10,293 bases of DNA from NCBI GenBank assembly GCA_946886845.1, contig CAMPJH010000045.1:1-10293 (forward strand), given 5' to 3'. A program made the translations under genes and the position numbers. This DNA is from an uncultured Sphingomonas sp. (lineage in GTDB: Bacteria; Pseudomonadota; Alphaproteobacteria; Sphingomonadales; Sphingomonadaceae). Each line of letters begins with the position of its first letter. The first letter of the stretch is position 1. The notes under the pieces were generated by a model, which worked only from the letters and a program-made list of their open reading frames with translations, was not told the origin of the DNA and did no database searches. Below, in pieces: positions 1 through 5,648 of this stretch.

Positions 1-1252
1 CGATGTCGGGCAGCGACTTGGGCGTCAGCTGCTTCGACAGATACATCGCCACCTGCCGCGGCCGCGCGACTTCGCGGGCGCGCCGGGCCGAGGTCATCTC
101 GGCCTTGCGAATCCGGTAATGCTCAGCGACCTGGGTCTGGATTTCGTCGATCGAAATCCGTCGCTGGTTGGCGCGGAGGACGTTGGCCAGCACTTCCTCG
201 ACGAAGGCGACGTCGATGTCGCGGCCAGTCATCATCGCATAAGCGGCGATCCGGTTGAGCGCACCTTCGAGCTCGCGAACGCTCGACGTCACCCGGCGGG
301 CGAGGAAGTCGACCACGGTGCGCGGCATCTCGACCGCCGGAAGCAGCGCCAGCTTGGCGATGATGATGTTGTAGCGAAGCTCGAAGTCGGCCGAGTTGAT
401 GTCGGCGACCAGCCCCCATGACAGCCGCGACAGGATTCGCGGGGCGATCCCGTCGAGGTCCTGCGGCGCCCGGTCCGAGGTGATCACCAGCCGCTTACCG
501 GCACCGATGATCTCGTTCATCGTGTGGAAGAATTCTTCCTGGGTCGAATCCTTGCCGGCGATGAACTGGACGTCGTCGATCAGCAGCAGATCGGCGCCGC
601 GCAGCCGGCTCTTGAAGCCGATCGTGTCGTTTTCCTTCAGCGCCCGGATGAACTCGACCATGAACTTCTCGGCCGACATCGAGACGATTCGCCGCGCCGG
701 GAAGCGCTCTTCGAACGTGTGGCCGATGGCGTGCAGCAAGTGGGTCTTGCCGCGGCCCGTGCCGCCGTGGATGAACAAGGGATTGAAGCTGACCTGCTCG
801 GCGGTGGCGAGCGTCCGGGCGGCGGTGGCGGCGACTTCGTTGGCCTTGCCGACGACGAAGCTCTCGAACCGGTAGCGCGGATCGAAATTGGGCGCCGAGG
901 GATCGCGCTCGGTGATCGCCGCCGGGATTTCCTCGAGGACCAGAACCGGCGACGGACGCGGCGCACCGGAGTCGGCGACGATCCGGACTTCGCGGACCAG
1001 CGGCAGGGTCGTCTTCCACGCCAGCGCCAGCCGTTCGCCAAAATGGGAGGTGACCCAATCGGCCATGAACTGGCTGGGCATGACGATTTCGAGACTGCCG
1101 GTGTCGGGATCGAGGCCGCCGAGCGCGGCGGGCTTCAGCCAGCCGTCGAAGGTGCGGGCGCCAAGGTCGCGGCGAAGGCCGCTTCGGATCGAGTCCCATG
1201 CGGCTTCCAGCGGTGCAGCGAGCTTGCTTTCGTCAAGCTGGCACGAGTCCAT
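1..1252 (-). CDS. dnaA: Chromosomal replication initiator DnaA (3' end cut off by window edge)
   Basis: DnaA is the AAA+ ATPase that binds DnaA boxes, melts the origin and loads the helicase; it also acts as a transcription factor. I read 417 codons from an ATG at 1252 to the left edge. Visible parts are the N-terminal interaction domain (about residues 1-90), a short linker, then the AAA+ core with Walker A GGTGRGKT (Lys169) and Walker B LLLIDDVQF (Asp226, Asp227). Sensor-type segments RILSRLSWGLVADI and SSVRELEGALNRI follow. The start of domain IV is present (YRIRKAEMTS, then the basic helix RRAREVARPRQVAMYLSK). The DNA-binding signature with its DHTTV motif should lie just beyond the edge. 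An AGGG stands 7 bases before the ATG, and homology begins right after it. The Walker A variant (T and R where V/P and L are common) is mildly unusual but keeps GKT. The gene lies downstream of rpsT on the same strand, an order common in alphaproteobacteria. Identity is very secure. Confidence 0.97.
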   Translation of the reverse strand, partial: MDSCQLDESKLAAPLEAAWDSIRSGLRRDLGARTFDGWLKPAALGGLDPDTGSLEIVMPSQFMADWVTSHFGERLALAWKTTLPLVREVRIVADSGAPRPSPVLVLEEIPAAITERDPSAPNFDPRYRFESFVVGKANEVAATAARTLATAEQVSFNPLFIHGGTGRGKTHLLHAIGHTFEERFPARRIVSMSAEKFMVEFIRALKENDTIGFKSRLRGADLLLIDDVQFIAGKDSTQEEFFHTMNEIIGAGKRLVITSDRAPQDLDGIAPRILSRLSWGLVADINSADFELRYNIIIAKLALLPAVEMPRTVVDFLARRVTSSVRELEGALNRIAAYAMMTGRDIDVAFVEEVLANVLRANQRRISIDEIQTQVAEHYRIRKAEMTSARRAREVARPRQVAMYLSKQLTPKSLPDI

Positions 1253-1308
1253 CCGTCCGCCCTGCACTGGCTCGCGCCTCCCTGAGCTAGCCCCCTGGCT
1301 CCGAGACA

Positions 1309-1357
1309 AAAGAGACCTGTCGCCCGCGATCCGAGTCGCGTGCCTGACTGTCTCTTT
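1309..1357 (-). repeat. Nested inverted repeat in the dnaA leader
   Basis: The outer arms AAAGAGAC (1309-1316) and GTCTCTTT (1350-1357) match perfectly over 8 bases. The 33-base interior contains a second perfect pair, CGCGA (1325-1329) and TCGCG (1336-1340), with a 6-base loop. On the dnaA transcript the outer 3' arm ends in a U-rich run (GUCUCUUUU), so it could be a leader stem-loop or weak attenuator lying about 57 bases before the start codon. The repeat is seen directly; any function is inference. Confidence 0.6.
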
Positions 1358-1370
1358 CTCTCTTGCCCCT

Positions 1371-1387
1371 GGCGCGGAATTCGCGCC
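1371..1387. repeat. Short perfect inverted repeat GGCGCG/CGCGCC
   Basis: Arms GGCGCG (1371-1376) and CGCGCC (1382-1387) surround a 5-base loop, GAATT on the plus strand. It is GC-only and would form a stable small stem in the dnaA leader RNA. At this base composition such a repeat could arise by chance, but it lies among three others. Confidence 0.5.
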
Positions 1388-1401
1388 TCGGAACGATGGT
1401 T

Positions 1402-1427
1402 TTGAAAGCCTCGGCGACAGCTTTCAA
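1402..1427. repeat. Operator-like inverted repeat TTGAAAGC-N10-GCTTTCAA
   Basis: Two perfect 8-base arms (1402-1409 and 1420-1427) are separated by 10 bases, giving 18 bases between arm centres. That spacing suits a dimeric helix-turn-helix regulator about two helical turns apart, and would also allow an RNA stem. It lies about 150 bases upstream of the dnaA start codon. The symmetry is visible; a regulatory role is inferred. Confidence 0.5.
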
Positions 1428-1436
1428 GACCTCATT

Positions 1437-1452
1437 TTTCACGAAAGTGAAA
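1437..1452. repeat. Inverted repeat TTTCAC-GAAA-GTGAAA upstream of dnaA
   Basis: A perfect 6-base stem with a 4-base loop lies directly next to the 1402-1427 repeat. The plus-strand loop reads GAAA, a GNRA tetraloop, but the minus (dnaA) strand has UUUC instead. It could be part of a promoter or operator, or part of the leader. Function is unknown. Confidence 0.5.
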
Positions 1453-1523
1453 TAAACCGGCTTGACACGGAAAAATGACGGAAACGCGCCAAAGGCCCAG
1501 AAAACCGCCGTTTATTTAGGCAG

Positions 1524-1576
1524 TTAATTTTTTGGTAATCCGCGAATCGCGGAGATTCCTACGTTTTTTGGAATCC
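1524..1576. promoter_or_regulatory. AT-rich regulatory patch: direct repeat, palindrome, three GANTC sites, CtrA-like half-sites
   Basis: A direct repeat TTTTTTGG(T)AATCC occurs at 1528-1541 and again at 1564-1576, 36 bases apart and differing by one inserted T. Between the copies is a perfect TCCGCG-AAT-CGCGGA inverted repeat (1539-1553). GANTC sites lie at 1544-1548, 1554-1558 and 1571-1575. At 1524-1538 TTAA-N7-GTAA is one base away from the TTAA-N7-TTAA CtrA consensus. In Caulobacter and relatives, CcrM methylation of GANTC and the regulator CtrA control cell-cycle genes, and dnaA transcription responds to GANTC methylation. Applying this here is inference. Confidence 0.35.
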
Positions 1577-1580
1577 CCAA

Positions 1581-1611
1581 AGACAATGGGCCGCCGGTTA
1601 CCCGACGGCCC
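1581..1611 (-). terminator. Probable terminator of rpsT
   Basis: Read on the minus strand, 1611 to 1588 folds into a 10-pair stem (one G-U pair) closed by a GUAA tetraloop of the stable GNRA class: GGGCCGUCGG, loop, CCGGCGGCCC. It starts 28 bases after the rpsT stop codon. The following tract AUUGUCUUU is only moderately U-rich, so termination may be partial, which could allow read-through into dnaA. Confidence 0.6.
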
Positions 1612-1639
1612 GTTTGCAAGGCATTTTTACGAGCCCGTG

Positions 1640-1903
1640 TCAGCCGAGCGCGGCAACCCTCTTGGATAGCCGCGACAATTTCCGCGACGCCGTATTTTTG
1701 TGAAGCACGCCGCGCGAAACGCCGCGGGCGAGCTCCGGCTGTGCCATCTTGAGAGCCTCGGCGGCTTCTTTCTTCTTGCCCGCCTCGAGCGCCGATTCGA
1801 CCTGCTTGATGAAGGTTCGGATTCGGCTGATTCGCGCGTGGTTGATCGTCGCCCGGTTGGCGTTGCGGCGGATTCGCTTCTTGGCTTGCGGCGTGTTCGC
1901 CAT
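1640..1903 (-). CDS. rpsT: 30S ribosomal protein S20
   Basis: S20 binds 16S rRNA early in assembly of the small ribosomal subunit. The product is 87 residues, the usual family length. It starts [17 protein letters not shown] and is rich in Lys and Arg, with the S20 features of a basic N-terminal helix, a middle segment with the Lys-Lys-Lys at 43-45 (AGKKKEA), and the C-terminal stretch [15 protein letters not shown]. The ATG at 1903 is preceded by a good GAGGA Shine-Dalgarno 8 bases upstream. It lies between mutM and dnaA on the same strand. A strong hairpin with a U-tract sits directly before its ribosome binding site, so expression probably depends on read-through or on a promoter near the mutM end. 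The family assignment is certain. Confidence 0.97.
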   Translation of the reverse strand: MANTPQAKKRIRRNANRATINHARISRIRTFIKQVESALEAGKKKEAAEALKMAQPELARGVSRGVLHKNTASRKLSRLSKRVAALG

Positions 1904-1923
1904 TCAAAAAGTCCTCGGTCGAT

Positions 1924-1958
1924 GAAAAAGCGGCGCCGGAGGCATTGCCCCCGCGCCG
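1924..1958 (-). terminator. Strong terminator-like hairpin after mutM, lying in the rpsT leader
   Basis: On the minus strand, CGGCGC (1958-1953) pairs with GCGCCG (1936-1931). After one G-G mismatch, four more pairs continue inward and leave a 6-base loop. CTTTTTC follows at 1930-1924. This is a classic intrinsic terminator 35 bases after the mutM stop codon. It ends only about 9 bases before the rpsT Shine-Dalgarno, so an rpsT transcript must also contain or cross it. It may serve as terminator for mutM, attenuator for rpsT, or both. Confidence 0.75.
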
Positions 1959-1968
1959 ATTGGCCGTC

Positions 1969-1997
1969 CCCCTACAAGGAGAGGCGATTCGGGTCAA
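1969..1997 (-). promoter_or_regulatory. Possible rpsT promoter overlapping the mutM stop codon
   Basis: On the minus strand TTGACC (1997-1992) covers the mutM TGA, and a 17-base spacer leads to TAGGGG (1974-1969). The -35 box is good and the spacing ideal, but the -10 box is poor. A GANTC site lies in the spacer (1986-1990). If it is used, the transcript would start near 1962 and its leader would be almost entirely the 1958-1924 hairpin. Weak call. Confidence 0.25.
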
Positions 1998-2800
1998 TGC
2001 TGGCATCGCGGACAATAGAACGTCGAACGGCCGCCCTGGACGATTCGCCGCACCGTGCCGCCGCACTCGCAGGGCCGCCCTTCGCGATCGTAGACTGCGA
2101 AGCGGCTCGAGAAATAGCCGAGCGTCCCGTCGGGGCTGACGAAATCCTTGAGGCTCGATCCGCCGGCGGCGATGGCTTCGCCGAGCACCCTGGGGATCGA
2201 CTCGGCGAGCCGCTCGAGCCGCTTCAGCGACAGCGACCCGGCCCGCCGCGCCGGGTGGATCCGCGCCCGGTACAGTGCCTCGCAGGCGTAGATGTTGCCG
2301 AGGCCGGCGACAATCCGCTGGTCGAGCAGCAGCGCTTTGACCGGCGCGGTCCGGCCCTTGAAGCGGTCGCGGAACCACTTGGCGTCAAGGTCGAACGGCT
2401 CGGGCCCTAGCGCTGCGAACGGCGGCCAGGCGTCGAGCTCCGCGGTCGGCACCAGGTCGACCGAGCCGAACCGGCGCGGATCGTTGAGCGCCACGCGCCG
2501 CCCGTCGTCGGTCTCGAGCAGCAAATGATCGTGCTTCTCCAGCCGCTGATGGTCGATCCGCCAGCTGCCCGACATGCCGAGGTGGAAGATCATCGTGTCG
2601 GAGCGATCGGTGTGGATCAGGCCGTATTTGGCGCGGCGGCCGAGGCCGGTCACCCGGGCGCCCGTCAGCCTTTGGCCGAGATCCTTTGGGAACGCTCGGC
2701 GCAAATCCTCCCGCCGCGCCTCGACTCGGCTCAGTCGCCGACCGTCCAGAACGCGCTCGAGGCCGCGGACGGTGGTTTCGACTTCGGGGAGCTCCGGCAC
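1994..2800 (-). CDS. mutM: Formamidopyrimidine-DNA glycosylase (Fpg/MutM)
   Basis: This bifunctional glycosylase/AP lyase removes 8-oxoguanine and formamidopyrimidines in base excision repair. The product has 268 residues, the normal length. The GTG at 2800 is chosen because it gives (M)PELPEVE: the family needs Pro2 as the catalytic nucleophile with Glu3 beside it, and in-frame extensions up to 2980 would bury that proline. Also seen are Lys58 in RRAKYG, HLGMSGSW at 73-80, NDPRRFG with Arg110, the helix-two-turn-helix around QRIVAGLGNIYACEAL (161-176), and the C-terminal zinc finger with GRSTFYCPRCQ. The finger's cysteines are 244, 246, 263 and 266, so the first pair is C-x-C, not the usual C-x2-C. 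I see no good Shine-Dalgarno. It diverges from ubiE across 48 bases and is followed by a strong terminator before rpsT. Confidence 0.95.
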   Translation of the reverse strand: MPELPEVETTVRGLERVLDGRRLSRVEARREDLRRAFPKDLGQRLTGARVTGLGRRAKYGLIHTDRSDTMIFHLGMSGSWRIDHQRLEKHDHLLLETDDGRRVALNDPRRFGSVDLVPTAELDAWPPFAALGPEPFDLDAKWFRDRFKGRTAPVKALLLDQRIVAGLGNIYACEALYRARIHPARRAGSLSLKRLERLAESIPRVLGEAIAAGGSSLKDFVSPDGTLGYFSSRFAVYDREGRPCECGGTVRRIVQGGRSTFYCPRCQH

Positions 2801-2848
2801 CGGGGCGATATGGCGAACATTGCCGCACCCAGCTAGAGGCGTCCGGCG
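2801..2848. promoter_or_regulatory. Short divergent gap between mutM and ubiE
   Basis: Both genes start outward from these 48 bases, so at least part of each promoter must lie in the gap or in the other gene's 5' coding region. I see an AGAGG Shine-Dalgarno for ubiE at 2835-2839 and a GATATG at 2807-2812 that could be a -10 box, but no convincing -35 partner on either strand. Confidence 0.3.
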
Positions 2849-3580
2849 ATGACGGATCAGGTCAATTTCGGCGACGAGGTCGTCAGCCCGGACGAGAAGA
2901 CGCGGCGCGTTGGGCGCGTCTTCAGCTCGGTGGCGCGCCGCTACGACGTGATGAACGACCTGATGTCGGCCGGCCTCCACCGCCGCTGGAAGGACCGCTT
3001 CGTCGACCGGGTCAAGCCACGGCCGGCCGAACGGATCCTCGACATGGCCGGCGGCACCGGCGACGTCGCCTTCCGGATGGTGCGGCGCGGCGCCCAGGTG
3101 ACCGTCGCCGACATCAACCCGGACATGCTTGCGGTCGGAATGGAGCGCGCCGCAGACCGCGGGCTCGAAGGCCTGGCGTGGAAGCAGGAGAATGCGGAGA
3201 GCCTGAGCTTCGACGATTCCAGCTTCGACGCCTTCACCATCGCTTTCGGGATCCGCAACGTCACCGACATCCCGGCCGCGTTAAAGGAAGCGCACCGGGT
3301 GCTGAAGCGCGGCGGCCGCTTCTTCTGCCTCGAATTCTCGACCAGCGACTGGCCCGGCTTCGCCAACATCTACGAAGCCTACGCCAGCCGCCTGATCCCG
3401 CGCATCGGCAAGGCGGTCGCCGGCGACGAGGAAAGCTATCGCTATCTCGTCGAATCGATCCGCCGTTTCCCCAGGCCGGGGCAATTCCGCCAGATGATCG
3501 CCGATGCCGGATTTGGCCAAACGAAGGTCGAAACCATCTTCGGCGGGCTGGTTTGCATCCACAGCGGCTGGAAGCTTTGA
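2849..3580 (+). CDS. ubiE: Demethylmenaquinone/2-methoxy-benzoquinol C-methyltransferase UbiE
   Basis: UbiE is the SAM-dependent C-methyltransferase of ubiquinone biosynthesis (and of menaquinone in species that make it). The protein has 243 residues, close to the family norm. Motifs in order: FSSVARRYDVMNDLMSAGLH (25-44), the SAM-binding LDMAGGTGD (64-72), acidic motif ADINPDML (88-95), IAFGIRNVTD (131-140), KRGGRFFCLEFS (153-164), and the C-terminal SIRRFPRPGQF. The ATG at 2849 has GAGG 9 bases upstream. It is the first gene of a six-gene operon, and its TGA overlaps the TTG start of ubiB, so the two are probably translationally coupled. Both serve quinone synthesis. No menaquinone genes are in view, so the ubiquinone role is favoured. 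Confidence 0.96.
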   Translation: MTDQVNFGDEVVSPDEKTRRVGRVFSSVARRYDVMNDLMSAGLHRRWKDRFVDRVKPRPAERILDMAGGTGDVAFRMVRRGAQVTVADINPDMLAVGMERAADRGLEGLAWKQENAESLSFDDSSFDAFTIAFGIRNVTDIPAALKEAHRVLKRGGRFFCLEFSTSDWPGFANIYEAYASRLIPRIGKAVAGDEESYRYLVESIRRFPRPGQFRQMIADAGFGQTKVETIFGGLVCIHSGWKL

Positions 3581-5118
3581 CTACCTCGGCAACCCATCTG
3601 TGGCGGCTGATGCGGTGGGGGCGGACGCTCGCCCGCCACGGCGCGCTCCGCGGCATCGAGAACGACTCGCTGACTCCGCCCGAGGTGCGGCGCGTGGCGC
3701 GGATCGCCCGCTTCGGAGCGCGCCAGCCGGACACGCCCGACTATGCGGCGGCGCTGCAGGCGATCGGCCCCGCCGCGATCAAGCTCGGGCAAGCTTTGTC
3801 GACCCGTCCCGACCTCATCGGGATGGAAGCGGCGGACAATCTGTCGCGGCTTCAGGACGACCTGCCGCCGGCGCCCTTCCCCGCCATCAAGCTGGCGATC
3901 GAGCAGGCGTTCGGGACACCGCTCGAAACCTTGTTCGATTCGTTCGACCCGGTCCCGGTCGGCGCGGCGTCGATCGCCCAGGTCCACCGGGCAGTCACGA
4001 CGGAGGGTCGCGATGTCGCCGTCAAGGTGCTTCGGCCTGGGATCGAGGCGGAGTTCGCGCGGGCGATCGACACCTATGAATGGGCGGCCGCGCAGGTCGA
4101 GACGCTAGGCCCGGAGCCCGCCCGGCTTCGGCCGCGCCTGGTCGTCGCGCATTTCAAGCAATGGACCGCGCGCGAGCTCGACCTGCAGCGCGAAGCCGCC
4201 TCGGCCTCCGAGCTCAAGGAGAATATGGTCGCCGAGCCGGGCTTCTATGTCCCGAAGATCGACTGGCGGCGAACCGCCCGGCGCGTCCTGACCCTCGAAT
4301 GGCTCGACGGCACCAAGCTCAACGACCGCGAGGCGCTGGTCGCCGAAGGGCAGGACTGCAAGGCGCTGGCCGCGACCCTGGTCCGCGCCTTCCTCCGCCA
4401 GGCGATCGTCGACGGTTTCTTCCACGCCGACCTCCACCACGGCAATCTGTTCGCGCTTCGCGACGGGCGCATCGGGGCGATCGATTTCGGGATCATGGGC
4501 CGGATCGACCGTAAGGCCCGCGTCTGGCTGGCCGAAATCCTCTATGGCCTGATCACCGGCAATTACCGGCGGGTCGCCGAAATCCATTTCGAGGCGCAAT
4601 ATGTGCCGGCGCACCACAGCGTCCAGGAGTTCGCAACCGCGCTTCGCGCCGCCGGCGAGCCGATCCGGGGCCTGCCGGTCAAGGACATCTCGGTCGGCCG
4701 GATGCTGGAGAGCCTGTTCGCGATCACCCGCGATTTCGACATGCCGACCCAGCCGCACCTGCTGCTGCTGCAGAAGACGATGGTGATGAATGAGGGCGTC
4801 GCCACCCGGCTCGATCCCGACATCAACATGTGGGAGACGGCCGAGCCGTTCCTGTCCGAATGGATGCGGTCCGAGCTTGGGCCGGAAGCTTATTATGCCG
4901 ACCGGATCGTCGAGGTGGTTCGCGCGGTGAAGAAGATCCCCGACCTCATCAACCGGATCGATCAATATTATCCGCCGGCGGGCGGCGCCCCGCCGCCGCC
5001 GCCGCTTCCGACCGTGACCGTGATCGAGAGCCGCCGCTGGTGGGGCTATGTATTTGCCGGGGCCGTTGGGGCGGCGGTGGCCGCGCTGGCGCTGTTTCTG
5101 CTAGGGCTGGCGACATGA
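3577..5118 (+). CDS. ubiB: UbiB-family (ABC1/ADCK) atypical kinase for ubiquinone synthesis
   Basis: UbiB proteins are membrane-associated protein-kinase-like ATPases needed for ubiquinone synthesis, probably helping lipid intermediates reach the Ubi enzymes. I see the family KxGQ motif (AAIKLGQALSTRPDLIG, Lys69), the Ala-rich loop GAASIAQVH, VAVKVLRPG with Lys150, ELDLQREA, catalytic HADLHHGN (283-290) and DFG-type AIDFG with Asp303. A proline-rich linker (PPAGGAPPPPPLP) leads to one C-terminal transmembrane helix, WWGYVFAGAVGAAVAAL onward. The product is 513 residues. The TTG at 3577 is chosen because it makes a 4-base TTGA overlap with the ubiE stop, as at every other junction, and because family-like sequence (THLWRLMRWGRTLARHG) begins just after it. 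The next in-frame ATG at 3610 would cut into that sequence. A much longer in-frame extension upstream only shadows ubiE and mutM. DLHHGN has His where many members have Pro. Confidence 0.93.
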   Translation: MTTSATHLWRLMRWGRTLARHGALRGIENDSLTPPEVRRVARIARFGARQPDTPDYAAALQAIGPAAIKLGQALSTRPDLIGMEAADNLSRLQDDLPPAPFPAIKLAIEQAFGTPLETLFDSFDPVPVGAASIAQVHRAVTTEGRDVAVKVLRPGIEAEFARAIDTYEWAAAQVETLGPEPARLRPRLVVAHFKQWTARELDLQREAASASELKENMVAEPGFYVPKIDWRRTARRVLTLEWLDGTKLNDREALVAEGQDCKALAATLVRAFLRQAIVDGFFHADLHHGNLFALRDGRIGAIDFGIMGRIDRKARVWLAEILYGLITGNYRRVAEIHFEAQYVPAHHSVQEFATALRAAGEPIRGLPVKDISVGRMLESLFAITRDFDMPTQPHLLLLQKTMVMNEGVATRLDPDINMWETAEPFLSEWMRSELGPEAYYADRIVEVVRAVKKIPDLINRIDQYYPPAGGAPPPPPLPTVTVIESRRWWGYVFAGAVGAAVAALALFLLGLAT

Positions 5119-5648
5119 AACGGGTGCTTCTGATCGTCGGCGGCGGCATTGCCGCCTACAAGGCGCTGGAGTTGGTTCGGCTGCTGAAGAAGGCCGGTCA
5201 CCAGGTGACCCCGGTGCTGACTAAGGGCGGCGAGCATTTCGTCACCGCGATGAGCCTCGGGACGCTCGCCGAAAGCCCGGTCTACAGCAGTTTGTGGGAG
5301 CTTAAGGACGAAGTCGAGATCGGCCACATCCAGCTGTCGCGCGCCGCCGATTTCCTGCTGGTCTGCCCGGCCACCGCCGACCTGCTGGCGAAGATGGCGG
5401 CGGGGATTGCCGACGACCTCGCGACGACGCTGCTGCTGGCGACCGACAAGCCGGTCGTCGTCGCACCGGCGATGAACGTGCGCATGTGGCAGCATCCGGC
5501 GACGCAACGGAACGTCGCCCAGCTCAAGGTGGACGGCGTGCAGGTGATCGACCCCGCCGAGGGCGACATGGCCTGCGGCGAGTTCGGTCCCGGCCGCCTC
5601 CCCGAGCCGGAAGCTATCATGGAAAGCCTCGGCGACCTGTTGAAGTGA
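5115..5648 (+). CDS. coaC: Phosphopantothenoylcysteine decarboxylase (stand-alone CoaC)
   Basis: CoaC is an FMN enzyme that decarboxylates 4'-phospho-N-pantothenoylcysteine to 4'-phosphopantetheine in coenzyme A synthesis. The 177-residue protein is a complete HFCD-family flavoprotein: N-terminal [17 protein letters not shown], catalytic His71 in [27 protein letters not shown], the PxMNxxMW motif as PAMNVRMW (118-125, Asn121), and the catalytic Cys154 in MACGEFGPG. It ends at 5648 soon after [16 protein letters not shown], with no CoaB domain. In most proteobacteria this domain is the N-terminal half of one CoaBC protein; here CoaB follows as a separate gene with a GTGA overlap. The ATG at 5115 overlaps the ubiB stop as ATGA. 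Confidence 0.93.
   Translation: MKRVLLIVGGGIAAYKALELVRLLKKAGHQVTPVLTKGGEHFVTAMSLGTLAESPVYSSLWELKDEVEIGHIQLSRAADFLLVCPATADLLAKMAAGIADDLATTLLLATDKPVVVAPAMNVRMWQHPATQRNVAQLKVDGVQVIDPAEGDMACGEFGPGRLPEPEAIMESLGDLLK

Larger units (their letters stand above)
1253..1639. other. Long non-coding region between rpsT and dnaA (dnaA leader and promoter region)
   Basis: No credible gene is seen in these 387 bases on either strand. In the direction of dnaA transcription the region holds the rpsT terminator hairpin, an AT-rich section (about 59% A+T over 1501-1580) with a direct repeat and three GANTC sites, and then four inverted repeats between 1452 and 1309 before the dnaA ribosome binding site. The dnaA promoter must lie somewhere here unless dnaA is read through from rpsT. 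I could not pick out a convincing -35/-10 pair on the minus strand. I found no exact TTATCCACA box on either strand, so the sequence gives no support for an origin here. Confidence 0.85.

Noticed and set aside
524..1285. 253-codon plus-strand open frame opposite dnaA
   Set aside because: It is antisense to DnaA, which carries intact Walker motifs in its own frame; typical GC-rich shadow frame.
1462..1490. Plus-strand TTGACA as a promoter
   Set aside because: Seventeen bases on is CGCGCC, no -10 box, and no plus-strand gene follows.
1253..1639. Replication origin next to dnaA
   Set aside because: The AT-rich patch and repeats tempted me, but I found no exact TTATCCACA on either strand and only a weak relaxed match (TTTTTCACG at 1435-1443); in several alphaproteobacteria the origin is not next to dnaA.
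1524..2378. 284-codon minus-strand frame across rpsT and the mutM end
   Set aside because: It is out of frame with both mutM and rpsT, whose products match their families end to end.
2801..2980. ATG-started longer form of mutM
   Set aside because: It would place residues before the catalytic Pro2 and overlap the ubiE 5' coding region.
2686..3576. In-frame upstream extension of ubiB to about 810 residues
   Set aside because: The extra 297 residues overlap mutM and ubiE in other frames and look like shadow translation; the TTG at 3577 joins ubiE by a 4-base overlap.
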